DNA from: Lepidonotus clava
Lineage: Eukaryota > Annelida > Polychaeta > Phyllodocida > Polynoidae
Direction: 5' to 3'
Length of the DNA stretch: 64,000 nt
Assembly (NCBI GenBank): GCA_936440205.1
Contig: OW387145.1
Location: 12,895,396 to 12,959,395, forward strand
Translations under genes and position numbers: made by a program
The notes under the pieces: generated by a model
Database searches by the model: none
Told to the model about the DNA's origin: nothing
Seen by the model: the letters and a program-made list of their open reading frames with translations, nothing else
Part shown: piece by piece, positions 1 to 10,821 of the stretch
Layout of the letters: every line of letters starts with the position of its first letter
Numbering within the stretch: the first letter of the stretch is position 1

Positions 1-2960
1 GAATTCATACCTTCATATAACACATTCAATCTGTTCAAATAAAAAGACCAGCAGTTAATTTTGCTATTTCACACTGTTGATATTGTTCAGTTAGTAATTT
101 CTTAACTCTTGCTTTAAAGATGGAATAATCTTCTAAAATTCTAAGGTTTGGGGGTAAAGAGTTCCACAGAGTTTTAGCATAAAACACAGTCGATTTTTTA
201 ATATATTCTACCTTGGTTATTGGTATATAAACCAGTGGGGCTACAGCCTGTCTTGTTGCATGTTGGGTTGGTTTCATTTGTATTTCCTCAGTTTGGATTA
301 ATCTAAAGATTGTATTAAGTAAGAAATACTGTTGTCTGTAACTTAAGGGTAGTAAGTTAGATCTGGTGTATAAATCAAAGTTTCGTATTTCAGACGGATT
401 GTATATATTATAACATGTTCTCAAAGAGATATTGAGAAGAATATCAAGCTTATGGGTATCATATTGTGGACATGAAGCAAAGTAGCAATTTCCCATGGCT
501 AAGTAGGGCAATAACATGGTTTTTACTATGGTAAGTGCAGTGTAGTTCGTAATAGAGCTTCTTATTCGTCTCAACATTAGTAACTTGTGTGAAGCTATTT
601 TATAGGTTTCTTTAAATTGATAATTAAAATTAAGATTCCAGTCCAAATTGATACCCAAGTACTTGTATACTGTTACATTTTCTATTTTACCCTTACCAAG
701 GTAGAATTCAGGAGCAACGCAATCGTTACCAATCTTGAATATCATCGATTTTGTTTTAGATACATTAACCGTAAGTTTGTGATAACAACACCATATATTG
801 AGGCGAATTAGATCTTGTTGTATCTCATTACATAGCTTTGGTATATGAGCACCTGCCTTGTATATCACCGCATCGTCAGCGTATAGTAGAACACCAGAGT
901 TTTTAACAACTATTGGCAATTTATTAATATATATATTAAAAAGTAGTGGACCTAAGATAGATCCTTGAGGGACGCCGTGTGATATATCAAGTAAGTGAGA
1001 TTGTAGGTTATTAGCTATTGTTTTTTGTTTCCTATTTGTCAAATAGTTTCCTAGCCAATTTTGTACATTTTTTGATAGTTTATAGTCTAATAATAATTTT
1101 TGTAAAATTTTGTGGTCTAAAGTATCAAAAGCTTTCTTTAAGTCTATGAAGATAGCTATTGTTGGTTGTTTGGTATTCTTATTTGTTATAACTTGATCTA
1201 AAAATTTGAATATAGTATCCTGCGTTCCATGATTTGTTCTAAAACCATTTTGTGTAGTGTTAAACATGTTATTAATTTCAATGTGTTTATAAAGCTTAGA
1301 ATGAAATAATTTTTCTAACATTTTTCCAGGCAATGGTAACAGTGTTATTGGTCTTAGATCTTCCACACGTCGTGGATTTGGGGTCTTTGGGATAGGAATC
1401 ACTGTACCTATTTTCCATGTGTCTGGGAATTTTGATGTACTCAGCGATAAATTAAATACATACAAGAGGTGCTTGCTAAGACATTCAAAACCATCTTTTA
1501 GTAATCGAGATGAAATGTTCAACCCAGAGGATTTGTAAATGTCAATCTCACTTATGATCTTATTCAGACATTCCTGATCAAAAGCATCTATATGGAGACA
1601 GTCCAATTCATTAAATTGTTCTTCTTCATCTTCATTTTCATAAATCATATTAAGTTCTTCCTGAGAGGGAGGATCAAGTATAGAGGCTAAATCATGGCCT
1701 ATTTGTGTAAAGTAGTTGTTGATGAAATCTGCAGTATCCTCATATGGAACATCATTATGGTCTTTATCCAAAAGGGCATAGTCCATTCGAGAGGGTTCAT
1801 CAGGTATCACTAGCTTTACATGCTGCCAAAATTTTTTGGGATCATTTTTGAATTGATGTAGTTTGTCCCTTACATACTCGTCTTTAGCTCTCTTAAATTC
1901 AAATTTACAGGTGTTTCGCAATCGTTTGCTTAGCACGATGTCATCTTTCAGATGGCTTCGTTTTGCTAGCTTAAGTGAAATATCACGGTCTAGTGCTAAT
2001 TCTATTAATTCATTAGAGAGCCATGGAGGTTTCTGTTTTTTATACCTTGAGGTCTGTAAAGGACAAAGGACATTTGACACGTCTTCAATATGTTTATACA
2101 AAAATGACCAAGCCTTGTTAACATCATTTATCTGATACAGTTCATCCCAGTTAAACTCCAATAGTCTATCACAAAAAGACTTTTTGTTATAGTGTCTATA
2201 GCTCCGTCCAATAAATTCTGACTTTACACCTTTAATCTTTATTTTCTTACGGACTATGTAGATTGGTATATGGTCACTTAAATTTACAGATAAAGTCCCA
2301 TTGTGTATTAACTTGTTATTATTTGTAAATATTAAATCAACTATTGTCCGGGAGTATAGGGGTCGAGTATATGATTCAACGAGTTGTTTGTAACCATATC
2401 TACGTTCCAAGTCTTTCAGTTTGGATCTTGCACTATTTCTTATATTATAGTCTATATTGAAGTCTCCCCCAATATAAATGTCTATTGTTTTGGGGTTTAC
2501 TAATTTGAGCATTAAGTTCTCTAGAGCTGAGGTAAATTCCAATATATTTCCGTCAGGGGGTCTATATATATTAGCTATATAAATAGGACGTATGTTTTTT
2601 AGTTTTAATTGGATAACCAATAATTCTATGTTAGGGGTACACGATGTAAAATCATTATTTAAGACCTCGTATTGTATATTTTGTTTTATATATACACATA
2701 AACCTCCTCCTCTCTTTGGTAGGCCTGCATTGTTAAGTACTGATCGGTCCAACCTTGTGAGATTATAACCATGGATGTAAATGAAGTTATCGAGTACATG
2801 ATCTTTTAACCATGTCTCAGAAAGACAAATGATTTCTGGTTGGGTGTCAACTATGAATGATTTGAATTGTTCAAACTTATTTAGCAAGCTTTGAATATTC
2901 CAAAAAATGACCTTTAACCCCTTTGTATTCTTTGATTCAATCCTGGATCTATGGAGCTAC
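1..2960 (-). mobile_element. Non-LTR retrotransposon (LINE), Jockey/CR1/L2-like, 3' end cut by the window edge
   Basis: The minus strand carries an endonuclease plus reverse transcriptase ORF that runs to within 35 bases of the left edge, so the 3' UTR and tail lie outside the window. No ORF1 (gag-like) reading frame is seen upstream of the endonuclease, so the copy is probably 5'-truncated or its 5' part has decayed. The uninterrupted ORF suggests a fairly young insertion. The domain order (APE endonuclease then RT, no visible RNase H) fits the Jockey/CR1/L2 group; the exact clade needs a tree. Confidence 0.9.
35..2956 (-). CDS. LINE ORF2: APE endonuclease-reverse transcriptase
   Basis: This encodes the protein that nicks target DNA and reverse-transcribes the element RNA. 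Counting from the internal Met at 2,887 (950 aa), an APE-type endonuclease fills about residues 1-220, with GGDFN at 140-144 and SDH at 204-206. The RT domain has FIDLKKAFD at 580-588, GVPQGS at 638-643 and the catalytic YADD at 669-672. A WNSLP-type motif lies near the C terminus. The frame stays open upstream of that Met to a stop at 2,957-2,959, and the extra residues include a WNIQSL segment typical of the start of the endonuclease, so translation probably begins upstream of 2,887 or the N terminus is truncated. There is no internal stop or frameshift. It lies alone, with no neighbour on the same strand. Confidence 0.9.
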   Translation of the reverse strand, partial: LHRSRIESKNTKGLKVIFWNIQSLLNKFEQFKSFIVDTQPEIICLSETWLKDHVLDNFIYIHGYNLTRLDRSVLNNAGLPKRGGGLCVYIKQNIQYEVLNNDFTSCTPNIELLVIQLKLKNIRPIYIANIYRPPDGNILEFTSALENLMLKLVNPKTIDIYIGGDFNIDYNIRNSARSKLKDLERRYGYKQLVESYTRPLYSRTIVDLIFTNNNKLIHNGTLSVNLSDHIPIYIVRKKIKIKGVKSEFIGRSYRHYNKKSFCDRLLEFNWDELYQINDVNKAWSFLYKHIEDVSNVLCPLQTSRYKKQKPPWLSNELIELALDRDISLKLAKRSHLKDDIVLSKRLRNTCKFEFKRAKDEYVRDKLHQFKNDPKKFWQHVKLVIPDEPSRMDYALLDKDHNDVPYEDTADFINNYFTQIGHDLASILDPPSQEELNMIYENEDEEEQFNELDCLHIDAFDQECLNKIISEIDIYKSSGLNISSRLLKDGFECLSKHLLYVFNLSLSTSKFPDTWKIGTVIPIPKTPNPRRVEDLRPITLLPLPGKMLEKLFHSKLYKHIEINNMFNTTQNGFRTNHGTQDTIFKFLDQVITNKNTKQPTIAIFIDLKKAFDTLDHKILQKLLLDYKLSKNVQNWLGNYLTNRKQKTIANNLQSHLLDISHGVPQGSILGPLLFNIYINKLPIVVKNSGVLLYADDAVIYKAGAHIPKLCNEIQQDLIRLNIWCCYHKLTVNVSKTKSMIFKIGNDCVAPEFYLGKGKIENVTVYKYLGINLDWNLNFNYQFKETYKIASHKLLMLRRIRSSITNYTALTIVKTMLLPYLAMGNCYFASCPQYDTHKLDILLNISLRTCYNIYNPSEIRNFDLYTRSNLLPLSYRQQYFLLNTIFRLIQTEEIQMKPTQHATRQAVAPLVYIPITKVEYIKKSTVFYAKTLWNSLPPNLRILEDYSIFKARVKKLLTEQYQQCEIAKLTAGLFI

Positions 2961-5400
2961 TAGATGCGTTACATGGGTTCATGTATAATTTCATTAAATT
3001 GATTTCACCTGGAACCTATTGCATAAACGATCGCTGTTGTCTCCCAACAATGGACATGCCGACAAGGTCTTTTTCGATAAATGTTCAGAATCTTACATTG
3101 TTACCTGCAATTTTGTATTGCACAAAATTTTGTACTACACGAAAATCACACATTCCGATTTTTTCACGTTGTTTGCTCTTTGTTACATAGACCTAAAAGG
3201 TACAATTTTCTCGTAGGAAATTTTGGGTTATTTATTTCTTGTCTTAGCTTGCTTTTAACAAATGTGAAATTCTGTTTTATAATAAAGATTTCTGCATGCT
3301 AGAGGTTGTTTTAACAAGGAGTATATTATACAGGGGTGTTTTATTTTGTATTTCAAGTTCTTCACTCTAGCCTCTCGTCTATTTCTGTCCGTACTAAAGG
3401 TGTGTGTTAGTCTATATTCTGTGTATATAAAGGCTCACTTATACCTGTATAGGTTTCATAGAATGTCTGAACAGTGTTGGGGTAAATCCTTTTAGCACTA
3501 TGAATAACCCGCCAATCCAGTCAATGCATACGATTCTGTTCCATAAAGGGGTATTGAAGGGGAGAAGTGCACACAGAGCTAAATCCTGAAAAAAGCCAAC
3601 ACGAAAATATGAGACACACTCTAATACTTATGATTTATCAATGCAGAAATAAAAGAATAATAATAAGTTTAAATATGATAATCTTTATAAAGATAGATAG
3701 GACCTGGTTTTGTGTGAATACTATGAATCTATCGGCTCAAAGGTTTTGTCAGGTGTACCGACCAAATACAAAATGGTGAGTGGCATACCAGTTTTATATC
3801 CTAAGAAAACTCAGAGGGATCCCTGGCGCCATCTAGAGAGTTAATAATTGTGCCTAGAGTGAAGTATACACCCTTCTTTTTTAAAGGTGGCACCCCCTCT
3901 TGGCAGAAATGTGAACCCCGGTGAGGGGAGTGCAGTCTGCAGCACTGGTCACTTGGCTTGGAGCAGAGTTGAGTGAGGATTGATGCCTATCCAGATAGAC
4001 AATGGTCTGTACTTGTTAGTAGTGTACAGAATGTATGTTGTGGTTGTTCACACCAGTTCAGTTCCACAGCCCAGGGCCCCTAAACACCCACTCGAGCTGA
4101 GGTAGAAAATAATTTCTGTTGTTGAGTACCTGTCATTGACTTGTGTTTAGGATCGACTCCTTTCAAAATAAAAGTCAATCTTGCCTCAAAGATTCTTAAT
4201 GTATCTAAACTGCATCTTTTATCATGAAATTAGGTTACTGGTAGCAAAAAACAGATATTTTTACATTCAGATATGAGTGCTAAAAATTATGAGTTTACTT
4301 TATTGTTAGTGCATTAATGGGCAAAAAGTTCAAAGCTGTCCCTCTGTTAGCCTATATGCAGGGCAGTGGCCCAGTGAAGGGACTCCCCTGGGCTTTGGTC
4401 TCGGCAACAGCAGGCCTGCACTGCACAGGTTATAAGAAGGGTGTATAGGGTATATATACATGTACATGTATATACTATATATATGTCGTTTATATTTTAT
4501 ATAATGGGTTTAGACCTATATCAATAGAGTGTAAGTGGCGCCCTGCTAGTGGAATAGGCCTGAACAATCGATTGGGATAAGGGTTTTGATGCATGGGTAT
4601 CATTGGGAACATGCTATAAGGCTTCTATGAGAGGGTTCACTGCGCAGGTTCTTGGGAAAGGTGTAGGCCTATAGAGTTGATTCCTCACACGATAAAGTGC
4701 TGACTCATTTTCGGGCACAATTTTGAAGAAGCTGGGCTTCTTTAGTCGGAGGTGAAATGAAAATATAAATATTTTGTTTTGAGTTGAATTTTAATAGATA
4801 GAACCAGTTCAGACAGTTCCCGTCACAATGTTCGTTTGTTTTGATGCAATGACGCTGTAATTGTTAACTCGTTGAAGTATGTTATAAAATTATTTTCATC
4901 TTTTGAGCTTACTAGGACTTGAGAGGTTCAAACAGCACTCAGGTCAAGTCCTCATAGGGCTTAACGTGACTGATACTGCTTACAATATCATATAGAGATG
5001 GAAAGTTCAAATAACAATAACTCTTATAGTCAAACGTTGGATAACTCCTTTATTACACCATAAAGATGGTATTGGTCACCTTAGGTTAAGAGACTAAATT
5101 ATCTAAAGCAGGTTTCCTTCCACTGTTTCTTAAAAGAATCATGATGTACATTGATAATTCTTTATTTAATCCTGAAATAGGAGTTTTACTATGGTATCGA
5201 TTATGTCATTGGTATGAATTATCCCTCTTTAAAAAGATGTAAATTGGTCGCCTTCAAAATGCATCTAATCTCCTAGTGAATCAGTGCATAAGTAAGCCAC
5301 TTTACATAATTATCTTATTTGTTAATCTTAATTGATACGTACTTATGATTCATAGCTGAATAACTTTATGTAATGTGTCTACAATGAAAAGAAGAACGAT
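2957..5400. other. Gene-free stretch, no feature recognised
   Basis: AT-rich sequence with only short chance frames. A small palindromic ATACATGTACATGTAT run lies near 4,450. The phrase CTGCGCA-GTTC-TGGGAAAGG near 4,640 recurs near 13,390, so part of this stretch is probably an old dispersed repeat. Confidence 0.4.
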
Positions 5401-5414
5401 TACATGTCTAAATA

Positions 5415-5640
5415 TTAAAAAGTTAGAAATACACCAAACTCCACAACAGTGTTGATGGACAGATAATGTTGGTATTTATTCAAATAGACAACTGAATAAA
5501 TGTACGGATGATCGACATGTTTCGACTTTTGACAGTCTTCATCAGGATCCAAATATTGTACGAGAACATATATATGTAAAACTTTCTTTCTGTTCTTCCA
5601 TAGCAAACACAAAGTTGTAACAATCTTTATCAATGAACTA
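5415..5640 (-). repeat. Probable retroelement-derived fragment carrying the hammerhead-like motif
   Basis: A 72-codon minus frame covers this stretch, but it looks like a dispersed repeat rather than a gene. It contains the phrase GATGAAGACTGTC followed by GTCGAAACATGTCG, a pattern I associate with repeat families and with Penelope-like elements that carry small hammerhead ribozymes. No reverse transcriptase is seen beside it. The family assignment is an inference. Confidence 0.4.
5510..5550 (-). ncRNA. Candidate minimal type I hammerhead ribozyme motif
   Basis: Read on the minus strand the parts occur in hammerhead order: GATC (stem I), CTGATGA core, one unpaired A, GACT/AGTC stem II closing a six-base loop, GAAA core, a one-pair stem III written C-AT-G, the cleavage-site bases TC, then GATC closing stem I. 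Both catalytic core boxes are exact. The very short stem III is known from hammerheads of Penelope-like retroelements. The bulged A next to the core is a departure from the standard fold, so activity is uncertain. Confidence 0.45.
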
Positions 5641-7439
5641 CCAATTTGATGGGTTTCTGGGAGAAAAGGTTATTCGTATGCTCATGTTCTATCAAAACAT
5701 TATGTTCCATTACATAAACCGTATTTTGAATTTCCATAGATATTGTTTACGGAAAAAATATGTTTCTGTAAATACCTTTTACCACCTGCAACACTTTGCC
5801 TACTTCAGCGATTAAAGGATTAAGAGAAGATTATCCACAAGGATTTACCGAAATCCCCTCACACACCATGCAAGGTTTTCGTCAAGGTCGATGTAAAAGA
5901 CGCATTATCGATCCGAGGATTTCAATTAAAAACCTTTAATTAGTCATGGTTCACTGATGAATATAGTTATAAACACAGGTACACGAAACTAATCAATTGC
6001 CATTGGAAGAGCACTAAAACCATAAGTTGGTTCTCTACGGTGACGAGAAGAAAGAAGGTCTCATTTAAGTTTTGCATACTTATAAATATGTGTTCGGCCT
6101 CTGTTAGAGATAAGTTTGATATACTGTCTTTTTTTTGTAATACTCTTCATTGGTATAGTTGTGTGTAAACTAGCTTAAGCATACCTGTAAAAAACAGGGT
6201 CTGAGAAGCCATTCGTTTACTAATATCACAGAGTTCATCGATTTCTAACCTGTTTTTAAAAAGAGCCAAAAACACACAAAAAGACATAACATGGGCTGCT
6301 AGGATATCTGTAAAGGAATTCTGTTAATATTCACAGGTTGAGTAAAAGGATCGGCAGTGGTGGTTAGAATAGCCCTTTGCCTGCTGTATAGACTTAATGT
6401 TTATTTAACCTAAATATCCATGATTTATCCTTGGTAAACACACTGCATGGCTCCAGAGTAGTGGAATAAGCGACTTTGGACACTCTCAATTGAACCTTAC
6501 ATAAGTCTACATTCTATTCTCGACAATCTCAGAATCTGCTGACAGTTTTAAACAGAAACGATGCAAATTGTCAGGCTGATCTGTCAAGGGAATTAATACC
6601 TTCAAATCTTGCTAAGAAAAGCTTTGATTAAGATCCCCTTATATGGTATGAACAATGATAGTTTTTAAGGAAAGCCTTAGCAGTAGATAGGATATTATGT
6701 AAGAAGACTTTGAAAGCGGAAAATGAAGATTTTGACAATATTGATCGAAAATGTGTCAAATATGAATATATAAAGGCTACCTTTAGAGATTATAAAGTGC
6801 CAATTATACATATAAAGGATACCTTTAGAGATTATGATTGGAAATGTATGGGACCAAAATGTTCATAGTACTCAAGTCAATGCATGCTATAAATTAATAC
6901 TTTATTGGTATAGCTAGGTCAATACATTAGCTTTTGTATGGAGCGTTAACCTAACAAGCCTCGGGCTATACCAATCAAGCTGGATATATGTATGGTTCTA
7001 GTGACGTCAAGAGACCTACTGCTCAACCTGTATCTAAGGGATGGATCAGTTATAATATGGTCACCAAAGAATGTACCCACTAGAGGAAAATGTCACCTGA
7101 GCCTATAGCATTACCTACCTTGCTACCTTGATACAATTTAGCGCTGTTTAAGGTGTGGAGCTGTGCCAACTGAAAATGAACTGACCCTGTTTATTGATCC
7201 CCTCATCAAGGTTTAACAGCTCTCGGTGGTAGCATAACTTAGCACTGGCAAAGGGCATGGTATGTACATAATAGGTATACAAGTGTTAAACAGTCCCACT
7301 GTAGATAAACTGTGGCCAGACTTTGCTCAGACTCGTAGGTGCCATTACCTCCTGATCGGCTTGTTTGAATCACAGACACAAACCTCGGGAGAGGATCGGA
7401 ACGTGGTCGTGATATAGTGAAGGTAATTATTCACCTCTT
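5641..7439. other. Gene-free stretch with a short direct duplication
   Basis: There is no convincing coding frame. Near 6,770-6,835 the phrase ATAAAGG-TACCTTTAGAG is repeated about 50 bases apart. Nothing else was recognised. Confidence 0.35.
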
Positions 7440-8290
7440 CAGCACTGCATTTTTTCTTTTTCTGTGTCTCATTCTGTGAGGCATAGCTCATTTTATGAGG
7501 CATAGATCAGACTGTTATGCATGACTTATTCTTCGAGGCAGAACTTATTCTTCGAGTGATAGCCCTTTTTGTAACGCATAGCTCATTTTATGAGACATAG
7601 CTCATTCTTTTAGGCAAAGCTATTATTTTTAGACATGCCCCATTTTGCAATGTATAGGTCATTTTTTGAGGCATAACTCTTATTTTGAGGCATAGCCCAT
7701 TTTGTGAGGGATAACTAATTCTATGAAACATGGGTCTTTTTTAGAGGGATATATTATGTTTTAGGCATAAAAAATGTTTCTGTGACGCATGCCTCCCCGG
7801 ACAAAAAAGCAGTGGAAATACAGTGTGTACTACGTGCATGATCAGTGTTAGCTGGCAGTAGTATTTCAGGGGTAAATCAGTAGAAATCAGTGGGAATACA
7901 GTGATTGAACAGTGGGAGATCAGTATGTCCGAAATATTTAAATGAGGTAGAGTGTACAATCAGTACCATTGCAGTAGCTCATTTACATATTTCGGACATA
8001 CTGATCAAGGAAGTATCCACTGCCATTTGTTCCGGGGGATCATTTAGTGAGGTATAGATCATCTTTTTTATACACATTTTATTTTGTATTGCGTATCTAA
8101 TTCTGTGATGCATCGCTCATTTTATTATGTCATTTAATGAGGTATAGGACATTTTTTAAGGTATAGCTCATTTTGTCATAGTTCATTTTGTGAGGCATAT
8201 CTCACTCTGTGTTGCATTGCTCATTTTGTGATGCATTTTTCTATGATCGAGGCATAGGTCATTTTGTGAGGTATAGGTCATTTTGTATAC
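7440..8290. repeat. Degenerate tandem repeat, unit about 20 bp (GAGGCATAGCTCATTTTGT-like)
   Basis: Dozens of imperfect copies of a TGAGGCATAG-CTCATTTT unit follow one another on both sides of an unrelated 243-bp insert (7,795-8,037). Units differ by many substitutions and small indels, so the array is old. No protein frame follows the repeat period. Confidence 0.75.
7795..8037. mobile_element. MITE-like inverted-repeat element inside the tandem array
   Basis: The ends are inverted copies of a CCCCGGA-CAAA---GCAGTGGA sequence. A second, near-perfect inverted pair of 29-bp arms lies inside, at 7,918-7,946 and 7,978-8,006, built on CAGTATGTCCGAAATAT. ATCAGT words recur between the ends. There is no coding capacity, so it is non-autonomous. 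It interrupts the GAGGCATAG array, so it arrived after the array formed. Confidence 0.6.
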
Positions 8291-10469
8291 CATTCAACAG
8301 GAAAAATTTAGATATTTCATACAAGGGTAGTCTCCGATGTCAGACATCAATCTCTCCTGAATGAAAACAAGTACGCTTTTCACTCAAAAGTTACAGTGCA
8401 AATCGTCCGTTTGTATAATATATAAGCATTACGGGAAAATAGAAATATCTTTTTCTATAATTATGTGATTTAGTCTCTCAATCGATAATTAATTTAACGC
8501 TACCTGTTATGTAACAAATTCTTGATAAATGTTGGGGAGGGGGAATTAACGTCTTGAATAAAGTTTAATGGGGTCTGTTACATGGAGTAATATTGTTCCC
8601 ACACGGTTTTGACCGTATTCCCTAAGCTTCAGACATCCGAAGGCTTTCTGGCTTATTGCGATCTGATCCATTAAGTCATAATCCTGAAGACGACATTGAA
8701 TACCTTGATTTGGTCAAACCATAACGTTATATATAATCCCTCTGCCTACAGTTGCATGCTACTTCCTTGTGTTTGGATTTACCTGAATGGCTGTGTTAGC
8801 TACCACATACATGCACAGTTAGTTGTGGTGTCAGGCTTAGACTTGCATTTAACTCCGAAAAGTTATGGTTTATCGTCATTACATAGGTTCCTATTTTAAT
8901 GTCTTACCATTTGAAATATTTATACAGTCGTGAAGAGCAAACTGCCATATTTTGCCTTTAAGTAAATGTGCAGTATACTCTACAGTATACCATTAGCTTT
9001 GATAAAACCAATCAGAATTTTCTACCATGTAGATGCCGATTAAAACGTTTTAACACTGAGGGAGATATGGTGCACGCGGCGATGATATCCTGCGATAACA
9101 TCATAACCAAATTAAGAGAGGATCAAGTAAAAAAAAGCAAGAGAGAAGTTTATCTGATTTTAAAATCTGGCAAGATGATTATAAGAATATCAATACGATT
9201 ATCACATCAAAGTATTAAGTAGGCACTCAACAGTGCACTTTCAGATAATATCCATGGCAAACTAAAAATTTAATACAAAACTAAAAATATTGGGTAGCTG
9301 CCTACTTCATATGTGATGTGGAATTGATAAAAGATATTTCTTTCTTGAAATTACAACATATTATGAATTATCCACCTTGTATCGAATACCTTCTTAAGAT
9401 GATCTTTAGTGTTTCAACTTGTTTTCAAAAGTATCACATGAATATAAATACTAGTGGTTATTTGCAACAATAACCATCACCATTGTATTATATATGAGCC
9501 TAGGTTATCAGGATGATCATAATCATGAAAAATACTCATCGCTTTTATGGCAGAACTAACCATAACAAACTTAATGTGGCAAAAGCACAAATTTGGAATG
9601 TTTTCTTTTTACAAATTGTTATGGTCTACCCTCTGAAATTTTCAGTATCAATGCTAAGCTACTTCCTCAATTAAGTTCCATAGTAAAATGGACTTAACAC
9701 ATACGTAAAACCACAGGTGCCTGTAATACACTACACAACTAAAGCTCCGACATGACAATGTCCTAGAGAAATCGCAAATAATTTATCAGAGATAAAACTT
9801 GTTGTTATACAAATGTGATATAATCCAAGTTATCATTTTTTAAGCATTTTTTTTAACGATTATTATAGCACTCCGGAGTGCGAATTGTCTATATTATCAC
9901 CATTATTGCGCCGACATCAGTCGTGTAGTGTAATACCACCTTAATGGCGCGTGTTTTCTCCGTGGTCGGCGGTCCGTGCAGGGGCCCCTGGAGGGCATGG
10001 GTGGTTGGTCAGGGGGCCGCGGGGGGTGGTTGACCACACAATAGACTCTGGACAATAGGGAGCCTACCGAGCTCCTGCAGGGGCCATTAACAGTCCGACC
10101 ACTGCCGGCATTAATTGACTGCTTCTCCTGGAGGTAGGGCCACACTGTACAACGTACTTGACTTCTGGAAGTCCCTTACTGCTGCACTGGCGTGTGTCTC
10201 GGAGAGCAAGGTGTATCAATATGGAAATCCTGTTTTGAGGAAATTAGTGGATTATTAGAATGACTGTATCATGGCAATAGGGAGCAGAGGTGAGGGTGGT
10301 TGAAATATTCATCGATTCTCATCCCTTTCGTGTACCTCAATGTGTACTTGTTTTTATTTCCATAAACTAACGAAATGTATTTTCATGCTGAGCGTATTCA
10401 AAATGAAGTGTTTGTAGAACATTTCGTGTACAGAATAATTCTACCTACGACTTATTCAGGAAAATGACG
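8291..10469. other. Gene-free stretch with one GC-rich island
   Basis: Mostly AT-rich with no supported gene. A CpG-bearing GC-rich island at about 9,900-10,140 contrasts with its surroundings. It could be an upstream exon or promoter of the 10.7-12.6 kb gene, but no frame in it is convincing. Confidence 0.3.
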
Positions 10470-10821
10470 TTGGATTCTATGTTAAACATAATTTTTATTT
10501 GTTATGATATCCATTATATTTCGTACAATTGTACACATTATAATCTTACCTTTCATTCTGTATTGTACTAATTGTAGACCGCCATTTAACCAACAGTAAT
10601 GGCTTTGACAACCCTGAAGTAATTCAGACTCAAGCTTCAAACTCCTGTACTCCTTCTTTGGATTCTATGTTAAATTTTAAGTTTTATTTGTTATAATATT
10701 TCGTACATTCGTACACATTATAATCTTACCTTTCATTCTGTTTTGTAGGCCGTCATTCAACCAACAGTACTGGCTTTGACGACCCTGGAGTAATTCAGAC
10801 TCAAGCTTCAAACTCCTGTAC
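10470..10821 (+). repeat. Tandem duplication of an intron-exon boundary (two copies of about 165-180 bp)
   Basis: Copy 1 (10,470-10,650) and copy 2 (10,658-10,821) both begin TTGGATTCTATGTTAAA. Each then has a pyrimidine-rich tract ending in TAG and the start of the same coding segment (RH-TNS-GFD-P--IQTQASNSCT). Copy 2 leads into the long exon. Copy 1 reads open for only about 31 codons and shows no good donor, so it is probably an intronic relic of the duplication or an alternative acceptor. Confidence 0.7.

Noticed and set aside
7440-8290. CRISPR-like array
   Set aside because: The repeats are contiguous and degenerate without spacers, and the genome is animal.
8968-9222. 84-codon frame with a Lys-rich stretch
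   Set aside because: It has no splice signals, domain or codon bias like the real exons; probably chance.
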